The notes under the pieces were generated by a model, which saw only the letters and a list, made by a program, of their open reading frames with translations, was not told the origin of the DNA and ran no database searches. This document shows positions 8,933-21,163 of a DNA stretch of 64,000 bases, one piece after another. Source of the stretch: Kosakonia cowanii JCM 10956 = DSM 18146 (GTDB lineage Bacteria > Pseudomonadota > Gammaproteobacteria > Enterobacterales > Enterobacteriaceae); NCBI RefSeq assembly GCF_001975225.1, contig NZ_CP019445.1, positions 1 through 64,000 on the forward strand. Reading direction: 5' to 3'. A program made the position numbers and the translations under genes. Each line of letters begins with the position of its first letter. Positions within the stretch are counted from its first letter, which is position 1.

Positions 8933-10222
8933 TTACGGTTTCGCCTGCTCATTTTCTGGCGCATCCAGTATCACCTCTTCCGGACGCAGTACGCTAATCA
9001 GCTTGAAGATTAGGCTCAGGCCAACGCCGACAATGGTCGCCAGCGCCATCCCTTTCAGCTCTGCCGCGCCGATATGCACCTTCGCGCCGCTGACGCCGAT
9101 AATCAGGATCACCGAGGTGAGGATCAGGTTTTGCGCTTTGCTGTAGTCCACTTTCGACTCAATCAGCACGCGGATCCCCGAAGCACCGATCACCCCGTAG
9201 AGCAGCAGCGACACGCCGCCCATTACCGGCACCGGAATGATCTGGATCGCCGCCGCCAGCTTGCCGACGCAGGAGAGCAGAATAGCGATAATCGCCGCGC
9301 CGCCAATCACCCAGGTGCTATAGACGCGGGTAATCGCCATCACGCCGATATTCTCACCGTAAGTGGTATTCGGCGTCGAACCGAAGAAGCCGGAGATCAT
9401 CGTCGACAGGCCGTTGGCGAACATCGAGCGATGCAGGCCCGGGTCGCGGATCAGATCGCGTTTGACGATATTGGCCGTCACCACCAGATGCCCGACGTGC
9501 TCGGCAATTACCACCAGCGCCGCCGGCAGTATGGTGAAGATAGCGAACCACTCAAAGCGCGGGGTGTAGAAGGTTGGCAGCGCGAACCAGTGCGCCTGGG
9601 CGATAGGTGTGGTATCGACCACGCCCATGGCGAAGGAGAGCGCATAGCCCGCCAGCACGCCGATCAGAATCGGGATAATCGCCAGAAAACCGCGGAACAG
9701 CACTGAACCAAAGACCGTCACCGCCAGCGTCACCAGCGAAATAGTGATGGTTTTGCTGTCAGCGCTCTGCCCGTCTGCGGGCAGCAAGCCGGCCATATTC
9801 GCCGCTACGCCCGCTAACTCGAGGCCGATCACCGCCACAATGGCGCCCATTGCCGCAGGCGGGAACATCACGTCCAGCCAGCCGGTACCCGCTTTTTTGA
9901 CAATCAGCGCCACCAGGCAGAAGAGCACGCCGCACATAATGAATCCGCCCAGCGCCACTTCATAACCCAGCGGCAACAGCAGCAGCACCGGCGAGATAAA
10001 AGCAAAGCTGGAGCCGAGGTAAGCGGGGATCTTCCCTTTACAGATAAAGATATAGAGCAGCGTGCCGACACCGTTAAACAGCAGCACGGTGGCCGGGTTG
10101 ATATGAAACAGGATTGGCACCAGCACGGTTGCGCCAAACATGGCGAACAAGTGCTGCAAACTAAGCGGGATCGTCTGCAAAAGCGGCGGTCTTTCACTCA
10201 CCCCGATAGCACGGCGCGTCAT
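8933..10222 (-). CDS. uraA: Uracil:proton symporter UraA
   Basis: Imports uracil across the inner membrane; a member of the NCS2 nucleobase/ascorbate family with 14 predicted membrane segments. The 429-residue protein matches E. coli UraA almost throughout, including AYLGSSFAFISPVLLLLPLGYE, FPPAAMGAIVAVIGLELAG, the substrate-site region IAEHVGHLVVT and TPNTTYGENIGV. It lies downstream of upp in the same direction, separated by a terminator hairpin, so it couples uracil import to salvage. Confidence 0.97.
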   Translation of the reverse strand: MTRRAIGVSERPPLLQTIPLSLQHLFAMFGATVLVPILFHINPATVLLFNGVGTLLYIFICKGKIPAYLGSSFAFISPVLLLLPLGYEVALGGFIMCGVLFCLVALIVKKAGTGWLDVMFPPAAMGAIVAVIGLELAGVAANMAGLLPADGQSADSKTITISLVTLAVTVFGSVLFRGFLAIIPILIGVLAGYALSFAMGVVDTTPIAQAHWFALPTFYTPRFEWFAIFTILPAALVVIAEHVGHLVVTANIVKRDLIRDPGLHRSMFANGLSTMISGFFGSTPNTTYGENIGVMAITRVYSTWVIGGAAIIAILLSCVGKLAAAIQIIPVPVMGGVSLLLYGVIGASGIRVLIESKVDYSKAQNLILTSVILIIGVSGAKVHIGAAELKGMALATIVGVGLSLIFKLISVLRPEEVILDAPENEQAKP

Positions 10223-10283
10223 AGTGTTTTCCTCTGAGTGTTGTTGTTAATCTCCCCGTCCGGTGCGGCGGGCAGTGTTCTGT

Positions 10284-10318
10284 TTCCAAAAAAAAGCCGA
10301 CTATCAAAGTCGGCTTTC
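10284..10318 (-). terminator. Terminator/attenuator between upp and uraA
   Basis: On the minus strand AAAGCCGACTTTGATAGTCGGCTTTTTTTT forms a stem with a T run. It lies in the 109-bp gap after upp and would reduce transcription into uraA. Confidence 0.8.
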
Positions 10319-10331
10319 ATTGTGTTGTCAG

Positions 10332-12868
<2,537 letters not shown>

Positions 12869-13165
12869 TTGCGCGTTTCCCCGGCTGCGGCTTTCGCAGC
12901 CGGGCTCTATTCTGTGCCGGAGAGGCGAAACCATCTCCGGCTCCTCCCCCTTCCCTCACCACTCTGCACTATTTTTCATCACGTTAAGCAATAAAACTGA
13001 TTACTGTCATACTTTTTTGCCACAGTTGGACATCTGCTAACAAAGCTCGCCATAATAAGTTGTCTTATACGAAGGAACGCCAGCAACGTTCACCTGCAAG
13101 TCGAAGCACCGCATGTGCGAGCGGGAGTGTCCGTGCTTCGAGAAAGAACCGGAGTGTAAACAGGA
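12869..13165 (+). promoter_or_regulatory. Long, structured leader region of ppk
   Basis: 297 bp without a gene between purN and ppk. TCGAAGCAC (13101-13109) and GTGCTTCGA (13133-13141) form a perfect 9-bp inverted repeat, with a smaller GCATGTGC hairpin inside, ending about 25 bp before the ppk start. Further upstream CTGTCAT (13004-13010) resembles one half of a Pho box, but a second half is not convincing. Confidence 0.4.
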
Positions 13166-15226
13166 ATGGGTCAGGAAAAGTTATATCTCGAAAAAGAACT
13201 AAGCTGGTTGTGCTTTAACGAACGCGTGCTTCAGGAAGCTGCGGACAAAAGTAACCCCCTTATAGAACGCATGCGTTTTCTGGGGATCTATTCCAACAAC
13301 CTTGATGAGTTCTATAAGGTCCGTTTCGCCGAGCTTAAGCGGCGGCTGATCATCAGCGAAGAACAGGGCGTGGCGACCAATTCACGTCATCTGCTGGGCA
13401 AAATTCAGTCTCGCGTATTGAAAGCCGACCAGGAGTTCGACGGGCTCTATAACGACCTGCTGCTGGAGATGGCGCGTAACCAGATCTTCCTGATTAACGA
13501 ACGCCAGCTCTCGCAAAACCAGCAAAGCTGGCTGCGCAGCTACTTTAAACAGTACCTGCGCCAGCACATCACGCCGACGCTTATCACCCGCGAAACCAAT
13601 CTGGTGCGCTTCCTGAAGGATGATTACACCTATCTGGCGGTGGAGATCATTCGCGGCGACGATATCCGCTACGCGCTGCTGGAAATTCCCTCAGACAAAG
13701 TGCCGCGCTTCGTCAACCTGCCGCCGGAGACGCCGCGCCGCCGCAAGCCAATGATCCTGCTGGATAACATTCTGCGCTACTGCCTGGATGATATCTTCAA
13801 AGGCTTCTTCGATTACGACTCGCTCAACGCCTACTCGATGAAAATGACCCGTGACGCCGAATATGACCTGGTGCACGAGATGGAGTCGAGCCTGATGGAG
13901 CTGATGTCCTCAAGCCTGAAACAGCGCCTGACCGCCGAGCCGGTGCGGTTTGTTTACCAGCGCGATATGCCGGATGCGATGGTTGAGATGCTGCGCGAGA
14001 AGCTGACCATCTCCCGCTACGACTCGATTATTCCCGGCGGGCGTTACCACAACTTTAAGGACTTTATTGGTTTCCCGAATGTCGGCAAAGCCAATCTGGT
14101 CAACAAACCGCTGCCGCGCCTGCGTCACGTCTGGTTTGATAAATTCCGCAACGGTTTCGACGCCATCCGCGAGCGCGATGTGCTGCTCTACTATCCCTAC
14201 CACACCTTTGAGCATGTGCTGGAGATGCTGCGCCAGGCGTCATTCGACCCGAACGTGCTGGCGATCAAAATCAACATCTACCGCGTGGCAAAAGATTCGC
14301 GCATCATCGACTCGATGATCCACGCCGCGCACAACGGCAAAAAAGTGACCGTGGTGGTGGAGCTGCAGGCGCGTTTTGATGAAGAGGCCAATATTCACTG
14401 GGCCAAACGGCTGACGGAAGCGGGCGTGCAGGTGATCTTCTCCGCACCGGGCTTAAAAATTCACGCCAAGCTGTTCCTCATCTCGCGTATGGAAGGCGAA
14501 GAGATCGTGCGCTATGCCCATATCGGCACCGGTAACTTCAACGAGAAAACCGCGCGCATCTACTCCGACTACTCGCTGCTGACCGCCGATGCGCGTATTA
14601 CTAACGAAGTGCGCCGGGTGTTTAACTTTATCGAGAACCCCTATCGACCGGTGCAGTTCGACTATCTGCTGGTGTCGCCGCAAAACTCGCGCCGCCTGCT
14701 TTATGACATGATCGACGCGGAAATCGCCAACGCACAGAAGGGTAACCCGTCCGGCATTACGCTGAAGTTGAATAACCTGGTTGATAAAGGGCTGGTGGAC
14801 AGGCTCTATGCGGCGTCCTGCTCCGGCGTGCCGGTGAACTTGCTGGTGCGCGGCATGTGCTCGCTGATCCCCAATCTTGAAGGCATCAGCGACAATATTC
14901 GGGTGATCAGTATCGTTGACCGCTATCTTGAGCACGATCGCATCTATATTTTCGAACATGGTGGCGAAAAGCGCGTCTGGCTCTCCTCCGCCGACTGGAT
15001 GACACGTAATATTGATTACCGTATTGAAGTGGCCGCACCCATTCTCGATCCGCGCCTGAAACAGCGGGTGCTGGATATTATGGAGCTGCAATTCAGTGAT
15101 ACGGTGAAAGCTCGTTATATCGACAAAGAACTGAGTAATCGCTATGTGCCACGCGGGAATCGTCGTAAAGTACGCTCCCAATTAGCGATTTACGACTATA
15201 TCAAATCCCTCGAACAGTCCGAATAA
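13166..15226 (+). CDS. ppk: Polyphosphate kinase 1
   Basis: Builds inorganic polyphosphate from ATP reversibly and is membrane-associated. The 686-residue protein has the four-domain PPK1 layout. The N-terminal part starts [19 protein letters not shown], and the two phospholipase D-like catalytic domains contain the histidine regions [12 protein letters not shown] (site of autophosphorylation in the family) and [15 protein letters not shown]. ppx follows after 3 bp, so synthesis and breakdown of polyphosphate are encoded as one operon. Confidence 0.98.
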   Translation: MGQEKLYLEKELSWLCFNERVLQEAADKSNPLIERMRFLGIYSNNLDEFYKVRFAELKRRLIISEEQGVATNSRHLLGKIQSRVLKADQEFDGLYNDLLLEMARNQIFLINERQLSQNQQSWLRSYFKQYLRQHITPTLITRETNLVRFLKDDYTYLAVEIIRGDDIRYALLEIPSDKVPRFVNLPPETPRRRKPMILLDNILRYCLDDIFKGFFDYDSLNAYSMKMTRDAEYDLVHEMESSLMELMSSSLKQRLTAEPVRFVYQRDMPDAMVEMLREKLTISRYDSIIPGGRYHNFKDFIGFPNVGKANLVNKPLPRLRHVWFDKFRNGFDAIRERDVLLYYPYHTFEHVLEMLRQASFDPNVLAIKINIYRVAKDSRIIDSMIHAAHNGKKVTVVVELQARFDEEANIHWAKRLTEAGVQVIFSAPGLKIHAKLFLISRMEGEEIVRYAHIGTGNFNEKTARIYSDYSLLTADARITNEVRRVFNFIENPYRPVQFDYLLVSPQNSRRLLYDMIDAEIANAQKGNPSGITLKLNNLVDKGLVDRLYAASCSGVPVNLLVRGMCSLIPNLEGISDNIRVISIVDRYLEHDRIYIFEHGGEKRVWLSSADWMTRNIDYRIEVAAPILDPRLKQRVLDIMELQFSDTVKARYIDKELSNRYVPRGNRRKVRSQLAIYDYIKSLEQSE

Positions 15227-15229
15227 TCT

Positions 15230-16771
15230 ATGCCGATACAAGAGAAGATGCCAAGACCGGAGGAGTTCGCCGCGGTCGATTTGGGTTCAAACAGTTTCCA
15301 CATGGTGATTGCCCGTGTGGTGGATGGCGCGATGCAAATCATTGGTCGCCTTAAGCAGCGCGTGCATCTGGCTGACGGGTTGGACAGCAATAACATGCTG
15401 AGCGAAGAGGCGATGGAGCGCGGGCTTGCCTGCCTGTCGCTGTTTGCCGAACGCTTACAGGGCTTCGATCCGGCCAGCGTCTGCATCGTCGGCACGCATA
15501 CGCTGCGCCAGGCGCTGAACGCGACAGAGTTTCTTAAACGCGCAGAAAAAGTGATCCCCTACCCGATTGAGATCATCCCCGGCAACGAGGAGGCGCGCCT
15601 GATTTTTATGGGCGTTGAGCACACGCAGCCGGAGAAAGGCCGCAAGCTGGTGGTTGATATCGGCGGTGGCTCGACGGAGCTGGTAATCGGCGAAGATTTT
15701 CAGCCGCAGTTGGTTGAGAGCCGTCGGATGGGCTGCGTCAGCTTTGCCCAGCTCTACTTTGCGGGCAGCACCATTAACGGTGAAAACTTCCGCCGCGCGC
15801 GCATGGCAGCGACGCAGAAGCTGGAGTCGCTGGCCTGGCAGTACCGCATTCAGGGCTGGAACGTGGCGCTTGGCGCCTCCGGCACGATTAAAGCGGTGCA
15901 TGAAGTGCTGATCGCACTGGGCGAGAAGGATGGCATTATCACCCCGGAGCGGCTGGAAAGAGTGGTCGCCGAAGTGCTGAAATTTAAGAGCTTCAGCGAT
16001 CTTACCCTGCCGGGCCTCTCCGATGAGCGCAAAGTGGTGTTCGTGCCGGGTCTGGCGATCCTTTGTGGCGTCTTTGACGCGCTGGCGATCCGCGAACTGC
16101 GGCTCTCCGACGGCGCGCTGCGTGAAGGGGTGCTGTATGAGATGGAGGGGCGTTTCCGCCATCAGGACATCCGCAGCCGTACCGCGCAGAGCCTGGCAAG
16201 CCAGTACAATATCGACCGCGATCAGGCGCGTCGCGTGCTGGATACCACCACCCTGATTTACGATCAGTGGCAAGCGCAGAACCCGAAGCTCGGCAGCCCG
16301 CAGCTGGCGGCACTGCTGAAATGGGCGGCGATGCTGCATGAAGTGGGGCTGAATATTAACCACAGCGGCATGCACCGCCACTCGGCCTATATTCTGCAAA
16401 ACAGCGATCTGCCCGGCTTTAACCAGGAGCAGCAGCTGATGATGGCGACGATGGTGCGCTACCACCGCAAGGCGATCAAGCTCGATGAGATCCCGCGCTT
16501 TACGCTGTTTAAAAAGAAACAGTTTTTACCGCTGGTGCAGATCTTGCGTCTCGGCGTGCTGTTGAATAACCAGCGCCAGGCGACCACCACGCCGCCGACG
16601 CTGCGGCTGAAAACCGATGACAACCACTGGACCCTGAGCTTCCCCCATGACTGGTTTAGCCAGAATGCGCTGGTGCTGCTGGATCTGGAAAAAGAGCAGG
16701 AGTACTGGGAAGCGGTAACCGGCTGGCGGCTGAAGATCGAAGAGGAGCAGTCCCCGACCGTGGCGGCGTAA
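15230..16771 (+). CDS. ppx: Exopolyphosphatase
   Basis: Releases phosphate from the ends of polyphosphate chains. It belongs to the ASKHA fold Ppx/GppA family; phosphate-binding motifs are [14 protein letters not shown] near residue 15 and [14 protein letters not shown] near residue 142. An HD-like C-terminal domain contains [20 protein letters not shown]. 513 residues, the E. coli length. The start codon is 3 bp after the ppk stop. Confidence 0.97.
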   Translation: MPIQEKMPRPEEFAAVDLGSNSFHMVIARVVDGAMQIIGRLKQRVHLADGLDSNNMLSEEAMERGLACLSLFAERLQGFDPASVCIVGTHTLRQALNATEFLKRAEKVIPYPIEIIPGNEEARLIFMGVEHTQPEKGRKLVVDIGGGSTELVIGEDFQPQLVESRRMGCVSFAQLYFAGSTINGENFRRARMAATQKLESLAWQYRIQGWNVALGASGTIKAVHEVLIALGEKDGIITPERLERVVAEVLKFKSFSDLTLPGLSDERKVVFVPGLAILCGVFDALAIRELRLSDGALREGVLYEMEGRFRHQDIRSRTAQSLASQYNIDRDQARRVLDTTTLIYDQWQAQNPKLGSPQLAALLKWAAMLHEVGLNINHSGMHRHSAYILQNSDLPGFNQEQQLMMATMVRYHRKAIKLDEIPRFTLFKKKQFLPLVQILRLGVLLNNQRQATTTPPTLRLKTDDNHWTLSFPHDWFSQNALVLLDLEKEQEYWEAVTGWRLKIEEEQSPTVAA

Positions 16772-16784
16772 ACCGCCACATTCG

Positions 16785-18998
16785 CTACTCCTCCACCAGC
16801 GCCGCCAGCGGCGCTGGTTTGCCAATCAGATACCCCTGAAGATAATCGATACCCAGCGCGACCGCTGCGCTGCGTATCTCTTCACTCTCCACATACTCCG
16901 CCACCACCTGCATCTTCTTCATCCGCGCCAGATGGCAGATCGAGGCCACAATCTGGTAATCGAGACTGCTGGCGACAATGTTGCGGATAAAACTACCATC
17001 AATCTTCAAAATATCCGCCGACACGGTTTTCAGCCGCGCATAGCTGGCATAGCCGGTGCCAAAATCATCAATCGCCACACGGCAGCCCATCTGTTGCAGC
17101 TGTGATAAGGTATTGATCGCCTGCGCCAGGCTCGGCAAAGCATTGCTTTCGGTGATCTCAAAAATAAGCTGCCACGGCTCAACGCCGTACATCTCAAGCA
17201 GGTTGAGCACCTCTTGGGCGAAGTGCGTGCGGCAGAGGGAGGACGTAGAGAGGTTAATGGCGAAACGCTGGCCGGGAAGCGCCTCGTGGTGCTGCGCCAT
17301 AAAGCGCAGGACATGCTCCGTCACCCACAGGTCGATGCGCGATGAGAGGCCAAACTCATGGGCCACCGGCAAAAAGAGATCGGGCTTGATGATCTCGCCG
17401 CTCTCCTCGCGCATCCGCAGTAGAATTTCGTGATAATCGTCGCCGCGCACGCCCTGGATCCGCTGCGCCATCAGCACAAAATGGTCCTGCTCCAGCGCCA
17501 GTTGCAGGCGGTTCATCATCTCCACTTTGCTTTTCACCCCGCGCTGCACGTTCGCCGCTCCGCGGTTTTGCAGGCTTTCCGGGTGGTGGGTCGCCAGCGA
17601 CAGATCGGCAATCGTGCTCAGCTCCCCCAGCAACATATAGAGGTGTTTGACCGGCGAGCGCACATAACAGTAGCTAAAGCCGACCTGCGGCTGGAGCGGC
17701 ATCTCATCCCAGACGAAACGAAACTGTTTGACCCGCGCATCCAGCGCCTCGATGCGCGTCTGGTGTGATTGGGTATTCAGGCGAATCACCAGATCGTGGC
17801 CGGAGAGCTGGTGGACACTCTCTTCTGCCGAGAGCAGCGGCTTAAGCCAGTCCGCCATGTGCTGTTTGTACTGAATACGCAGCCAGACGCCATAGTTGCG
17901 CCCGAGCAGCTCCAGCTCCGGCACGCGTAAAAAACAGAGCACCGACCAGGGAGTATCGGCAAGCGATCGGCTCAGGGCGCGCAGGTTCGGCATATGGGTG
18001 ACCGGGTCGATATAGGCCAGCCGCCGGGCGCGATCGTGCACCTGTCGCTGGCGGGTCGCCATAATCGCCATCGCGAGGATCATAAAAGAGAAGACCAGAT
18101 AGCTGGAAGAGGCAATCGCCAGTTGCACATCCCAGGTCGGCGAATTGGGCAGATAGTGGTAGTAAAAGTGAACCGAGAGCACCAGCAGCGGTGTCCAGAT
18201 AAAGAGCATAAAGCGAAAACCGTAACGCATTGAGCCCCACAGCATCACCGGCAGCAGCAGCGACAGCGTGTAGTTAGTGCTGAATATCGAGCTGTTATTA
18301 TTCAGCGGTCGCAGCAACAGCAGCAAAATGGCGGTAATAATGCCTAACCAGATCAGCAGCTCTATTCGCGTAACTTTTCGGTCGAACTCTGCTCGCAGCT
18401 GTGAAAACCAGGCAATCGCATAGCGTGGATGGCGCAAAATACGGATCACTAAATAGCTAAAGGGCACGCCGGTGATAGCCCCCACCAGCAGCGCCTGGTA
18501 GTTAATCAACGTGGGCACATTAAGCGCCAGCGCCCCGCCCTCATTAACCGCAACATCAAGATTCAGCCAGACACCCAGTTCAAGCAGGATCAGGTAGAGC
18601 GTGGCGGGGCTGAGCACCTGCCAGAAGACCCGCTGCGTCATCTGCCGCGTCGAACCATAGGCAATTTGATGGCGACGGGCGACAAAAAGCCGGTAGCCGA
18701 ACCAGCTTAGCAGCAGCGGAATCAGCATATGCACGCATCGCTCCACCACGACGAACGGGCCAGCAGAGGCATAATGCCAGGTTAAGGCGATGATCACACC
18801 CGGCAATGCGGCCCAGCCAAAGAATGTCATCATGGTGGTGAACAGGGCCATCGGCAGGTAATAGAGCATCACCTCCTGACCTGAAATAATGGTGAACGTA
18901 TTTGCCAGATTAACGAGCGGGTAGAAAACGGGGGTGATGATGAGCGGCAGCGCCCACCATCTGTCTTTGTATCTGTTGTAACTTCTTATCAATGACAT
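16785..18998 (-). CDS. pdeF: PdeF (YfgF), membrane c-di-GMP phosphodiesterase with degenerate GGDEF and EAL domains
   Basis: Hydrolyses c-di-GMP. The N-terminal half holds a MASE1-like membrane sensor with about eight membrane segments (to about residue 320). A GGDEF-like domain lacking a GGDEF motif follows, then the EAL domain. The EAL signature reads EIL (YHEILLRM), as in E. coli YfgF, and the catalytic-base region (IDDFGTGYASY) and VVAEYVE are intact, so activity is expected. I start at ATG 18998 (MSLIRSYNRYKDRWW); a GTG two codons upstream is possible. It is convergent with ppx across 13 bp. An FNR-like site lies upstream. Confidence 0.92.
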   Translation of the reverse strand: MSLIRSYNRYKDRWWALPLIITPVFYPLVNLANTFTIISGQEVMLYYLPMALFTTMMTFFGWAALPGVIIALTWHYASAGPFVVVERCVHMLIPLLLSWFGYRLFVARRHQIAYGSTRQMTQRVFWQVLSPATLYLILLELGVWLNLDVAVNEGGALALNVPTLINYQALLVGAITGVPFSYLVIRILRHPRYAIAWFSQLRAEFDRKVTRIELLIWLGIITAILLLLLRPLNNNSSIFSTNYTLSLLLPVMLWGSMRYGFRFMLFIWTPLLVLSVHFYYHYLPNSPTWDVQLAIASSSYLVFSFMILAMAIMATRQRQVHDRARRLAYIDPVTHMPNLRALSRSLADTPWSVLCFLRVPELELLGRNYGVWLRIQYKQHMADWLKPLLSAEESVHQLSGHDLVIRLNTQSHQTRIEALDARVKQFRFVWDEMPLQPQVGFSYCYVRSPVKHLYMLLGELSTIADLSLATHHPESLQNRGAANVQRGVKSKVEMMNRLQLALEQDHFVLMAQRIQGVRGDDYHEILLRMREESGEIIKPDLFLPVAHEFGLSSRIDLWVTEHVLRFMAQHHEALPGQRFAINLSTSSLCRTHFAQEVLNLLEMYGVEPWQLIFEITESNALPSLAQAINTLSQLQQMGCRVAIDDFGTGYASYARLKTVSADILKIDGSFIRNIVASSLDYQIVASICHLARMKKMQVVAEYVESEEIRSAAVALGIDYLQGYLIGKPAPLAALVEE

Positions 18999-19004
18999 AA
19001 TCAC

Positions 19005-19348
19005 TCAGCAAACCCGCATAACGCGAGAGAGGTGGTTAAGACAGGTTTCCAGCCTGACTACACGAAGCCCAAACAGCGTGGCAGTGCGCAAATGATAAGA
19101 AATTTAAGAGGTCAATGCGGAGTGACAATTGTTTTAGATCAAGTAATCCGCCGCGACGCGGTTATATTCGGCTGATTATTACCGATCTCGCGCTTTTTTA
19201 TTTAAGGTGTAAATAATTAATTTATCTTATATAAAGTGTGGTGATATTTTATTCACACTGTTTTTGCGGCAAGCACGATTGATCTTAATAAGAGAGTGTG
19301 ACTTAATGTCCCCGTCGCCCGTTGTTCGGGTATTCCTAAGGAACCATT
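19005..19348. other. pdeF-yfgG divergent intergenic region
   Basis: 344 bp with no gene, noticeably AT-rich. It holds the FNR-like site (19129-19142) and an inverted repeat AGTGTG (19235-19240) / CACACT (19254-19259) closer to yfgG. Nothing else is evident. Confidence 0.5.
19129..19142 (-). promoter_or_regulatory. FNR-like binding site upstream of pdeF
   Basis: TTGTT-TTAG-ATCAA matches the FNR consensus TTGAT-N4-ATCAA at nine of ten positions. It is 131 bp upstream of the pdeF start. E. coli YfgF is known as a phosphodiesterase that acts anaerobically, which fits control by FNR. Confidence 0.55.
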
Positions 19349-19540
19349 GTGAGTCAGGCAACCAGTATGCGAAAACGACATCGATTTGACAGTCGCATGA
19401 CCCGTATCGTACTTCTTATCAGCTTCCTCTTCTTCTTCGGCCGTTTTGTCTATTCCTCTGTTGGCGCCTGGTATCATCATCAGGAAAAAAGCCAGTTACA
19501 ACCTGTTAGCCAGACTATCGACCCCACCGCCCAACGTTAA
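19349..19540 (+). CDS. yfgG: YfgG, small single-span membrane protein (DUF2633)
   Basis: A 63-residue protein with a basic N-terminus (SQATSMRKRHRFDSRM), one membrane segment (IVLLISFLFFFGRFVYSSVGAW, about residues 21-42) and a short polar tail. The start is GTG at 19349, preceded by AAGGAA (19338-19343). It matches E. coli YfgG in length and sequence. A role in metal (nickel/cobalt) tolerance has been suggested for the family; the sequence itself does not show it. It marks the left edge of the accessory region. Confidence 0.9.
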   Translation: MSQATSMRKRHRFDSRMTRIVLLISFLFFFGRFVYSSVGAWYHHQEKSQLQPVSQTIDPTAQR

Positions 19541-19737
19541 CGATTTCCGTTTTTTGCCTGCACGCTTTCGCGTGGAATTACGCACGTCTGCATCTTATCT
19601 GCCAGTCCCTGGATAGCGCGACTTAAGAGGGCTTACTACCTGCTCTTGTAGCAGTTTATTTTAAACAAAATAGTTACAATCGCCGCCAGCCGCAGAGTAC
19701 GGACCTCTTTTCAGCATGCCGTTTTACAAGGGAAACT

Positions 19738-20373
19738 ATGCACGATTATCAAGAAGGCGATAAATTCAGGAATTATAACGACCCGGAAGTTTATGACTCT
19801 GCCGAGGATGCGGCAGAGGCAAAACGCCAAAGGGCCCGGCAACAAACTCCTTATACAGCAGCACCCGAATCAGAGATGAGCAATACCGATCCCGTCGGCT
19901 GCACTCTGCTGCTGTTACCCAGCCTCTGTTTTTATGGCTTCTGCGTTTACCCGGCGATGGGCGCGTCTGCCATGCTGGCGCTTTCCTCCCAGCCGCTACG
20001 CCTGATTGGCCTGGTGTGTTACAGCGCCTGGTGGGTTATCTCCACCATTATGCTGCTGCCCTGCCTGCTAACGCCGCTTATGACTAATAAAGTCGTAGCG
20101 GGGGTTATCACCTTTATTCTGATGTTTCTATGGATGGCGGTGCTGAATGCGTTTATCGCCCGACAATGGGCGCAGAAACGGAAGATGATGAAAAAGGTGC
20201 TGCTGGGTGTGGTGCTTCTGACCGTCGTTCCGCTGCTGCTCGCCTGGTTTGCCCACGCAACTGGTCTGGTCGACGCCTTGTGGTGGGATCGCGGCTGGGC
20301 AGGATACGATCCGCTGACCGGGCTGTTTTTCCCAGGCCACGTGGGGGAAGCGTTCAGAAGTGGCCGCTATTGA
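19738..20373 (+). CDS. Uncharacterised polytopic membrane protein
   Basis: Not recognised. The 211-residue protein has a charged, soluble N-terminal 50 residues (DYQEGDKFRNYNDPEVYD, then several acidic and arginine residues). Four to five hydrophobic segments follow (CTLLLLPSLCFYGFCVYP; LIGLVCYSAWWVISTIMLL; VVAGVITFILMFLWMAVL; VLLGVVLLTVVPLLLAWF), then a C-terminal tail with GWAGYDPLTGLFF. The SD AAGGGAA precedes the ATG, and a clear terminator follows the stop, so it is a single-gene transcript. It is the first gene of the accessory region. Confidence 0.75.
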   Translation: MHDYQEGDKFRNYNDPEVYDSAEDAAEAKRQRARQQTPYTAAPESEMSNTDPVGCTLLLLPSLCFYGFCVYPAMGASAMLALSSQPLRLIGLVCYSAWWVISTIMLLPCLLTPLMTNKVVAGVITFILMFLWMAVLNAFIARQWAQKRKMMKKVLLGVVLLTVVPLLLAWFAHATGLVDALWWDRGWAGYDPLTGLFFPGHVGEAFRSGRY

Positions 20374-20375
20374 GC

Positions 20376-20399
20376 AAAGCCCCATTGCGGGGCTTTTTT
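20376..20399 (+). terminator. Rho-independent terminator, bidirectional
   Basis: AAAGCCCC-ATTGC-GGGGCTTTTTT right after the membrane-protein stop at 20373. The A run before the stem lets it also serve the convergent TetR gene. Confidence 0.88.
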
Positions 20400-20416
20400 C
20401 TTACCTATTACCGCCC

Positions 20417-21022
20417 TCAGCTTTCGTGATTAGACGCCGTGCGTAAACCGCTCGCGAGCGCGGTAAAGGCGTCTATCATCTTTGGTAACACCTGCTCTGG
20501 CTCGTCGCTGGCAGCGACCCACAGGGCGGCATTTAACGCCGCACCGTTTAGCAGGCGCGCGGCGGCGTCGGCATCAACCGGTTTAAGTTCTCCACGTTCA
20601 ATCATGGTGATCACCGTCTGGCGCGTGGCCTCAAGGCAGCTATTCTGGCTTGGCCACTGAGCCGGATCGCCGAGAAACGCCGGGCCATCAAGCAGAACAA
20701 TGCGCCGCACCTCTTCATCCAGCGCCATTTTAATGTAGGTAATGCCTTCGGCTAACAGTTGCTGCCATGCGTCGCCGGCTTTCGCGGCCTCGGCCTTCGC
20801 CCGCTGCGCCATCTCGCCATCGATCTCGGCAACCACGGCAGCCAGCAACCCTTTTTTATCGCCAAAATTGTGGTACAGCGCGCCGCGCGTCAGGCCGACG
20901 CTGGCGGTTAGCTCATCCATCGAAGCGGCGGCAAAGCCTTTTTCGGCAAAGGCTCGTCGCGCTGCCGCCAGCAATTTCGCGCGGTTCTCTTCCATCGTTT
21001 CACTGCGGCGTTTACCGGCCAT
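20417..21022 (-). CDS. TetR/AcrR family transcriptional repressor
   Basis: A 201-residue regulator with the N-terminal helix-turn-helix in FAAASMDELTASVGLTRGALYHNFGDKKGLL, the clearest TetR signature, and a variable all-alpha ligand domain. The start at MAGKRRSETMEEN was chosen for its AGGAG spacing; the frame is open 23 codons further upstream but runs into the operator region. It is divergent from a RidA-family gene, with two strong palindromes between them, so it probably represses itself and that gene. The ligand is unknown. Confidence 0.9.
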   Translation of the reverse strand: MAGKRRSETMEENRAKLLAAARRAFAEKGFAAASMDELTASVGLTRGALYHNFGDKKGLLAAVVAEIDGEMAQRAKAEAAKAGDAWQQLLAEGITYIKMALDEEVRRIVLLDGPAFLGDPAQWPSQNSCLEATRQTVITMIERGELKPVDADAAARLLNGAALNAALWVAASDEPEQVLPKMIDAFTALASGLRTASNHES

Positions 21023-21060
21023 CATCCTCTCCTTTTCACATACGGCGTGTATCTCATTTG

Positions 21061-21077
21061 ACATACGTAGCGTATGT
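21061..21077. promoter_or_regulatory. Probable TetR operator 1
   Basis: ACATACG-TAG-CGTATGT is a perfect 7+7 inverted repeat with a 3-base spacer, about 38 bp upstream of the TetR gene start. Confidence 0.7.
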
Positions 21078-21089
21078 GATATTAATTTC

Positions 21090-21106
21090 ATATACGTGGC
21101 GTATAT
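21090..21106. promoter_or_regulatory. Probable TetR operator 2
   Basis: ATATACG-TGG-CGTATAT is a perfect 7+7 inverted repeat with the same spacing as operator 1, centred 29 bp from it. It lies about 57 bp before the RidA-like start. A weaker related sequence (ACATACGGCGTGTAT) occurs at 21038-21052. Confidence 0.7.
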
Positions 21107-21163
21107 TAAACCTTTTCCCTGCGCCGCGCACTTCTCTCACCTACATTGCCAAAAGGAACCACT

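Noticed and set aside
13004..13023. Pho box upstream of ppk
   Set aside because: CTGTCAT is present once, but the second half with 11-base spacing reads TTTTGCC, too poor to claim.
15455..16465. 336-residue open frame opposite ppx
   Set aside because: A shadow of the GC-rich ppx codons; no ribosome site and no family pattern.
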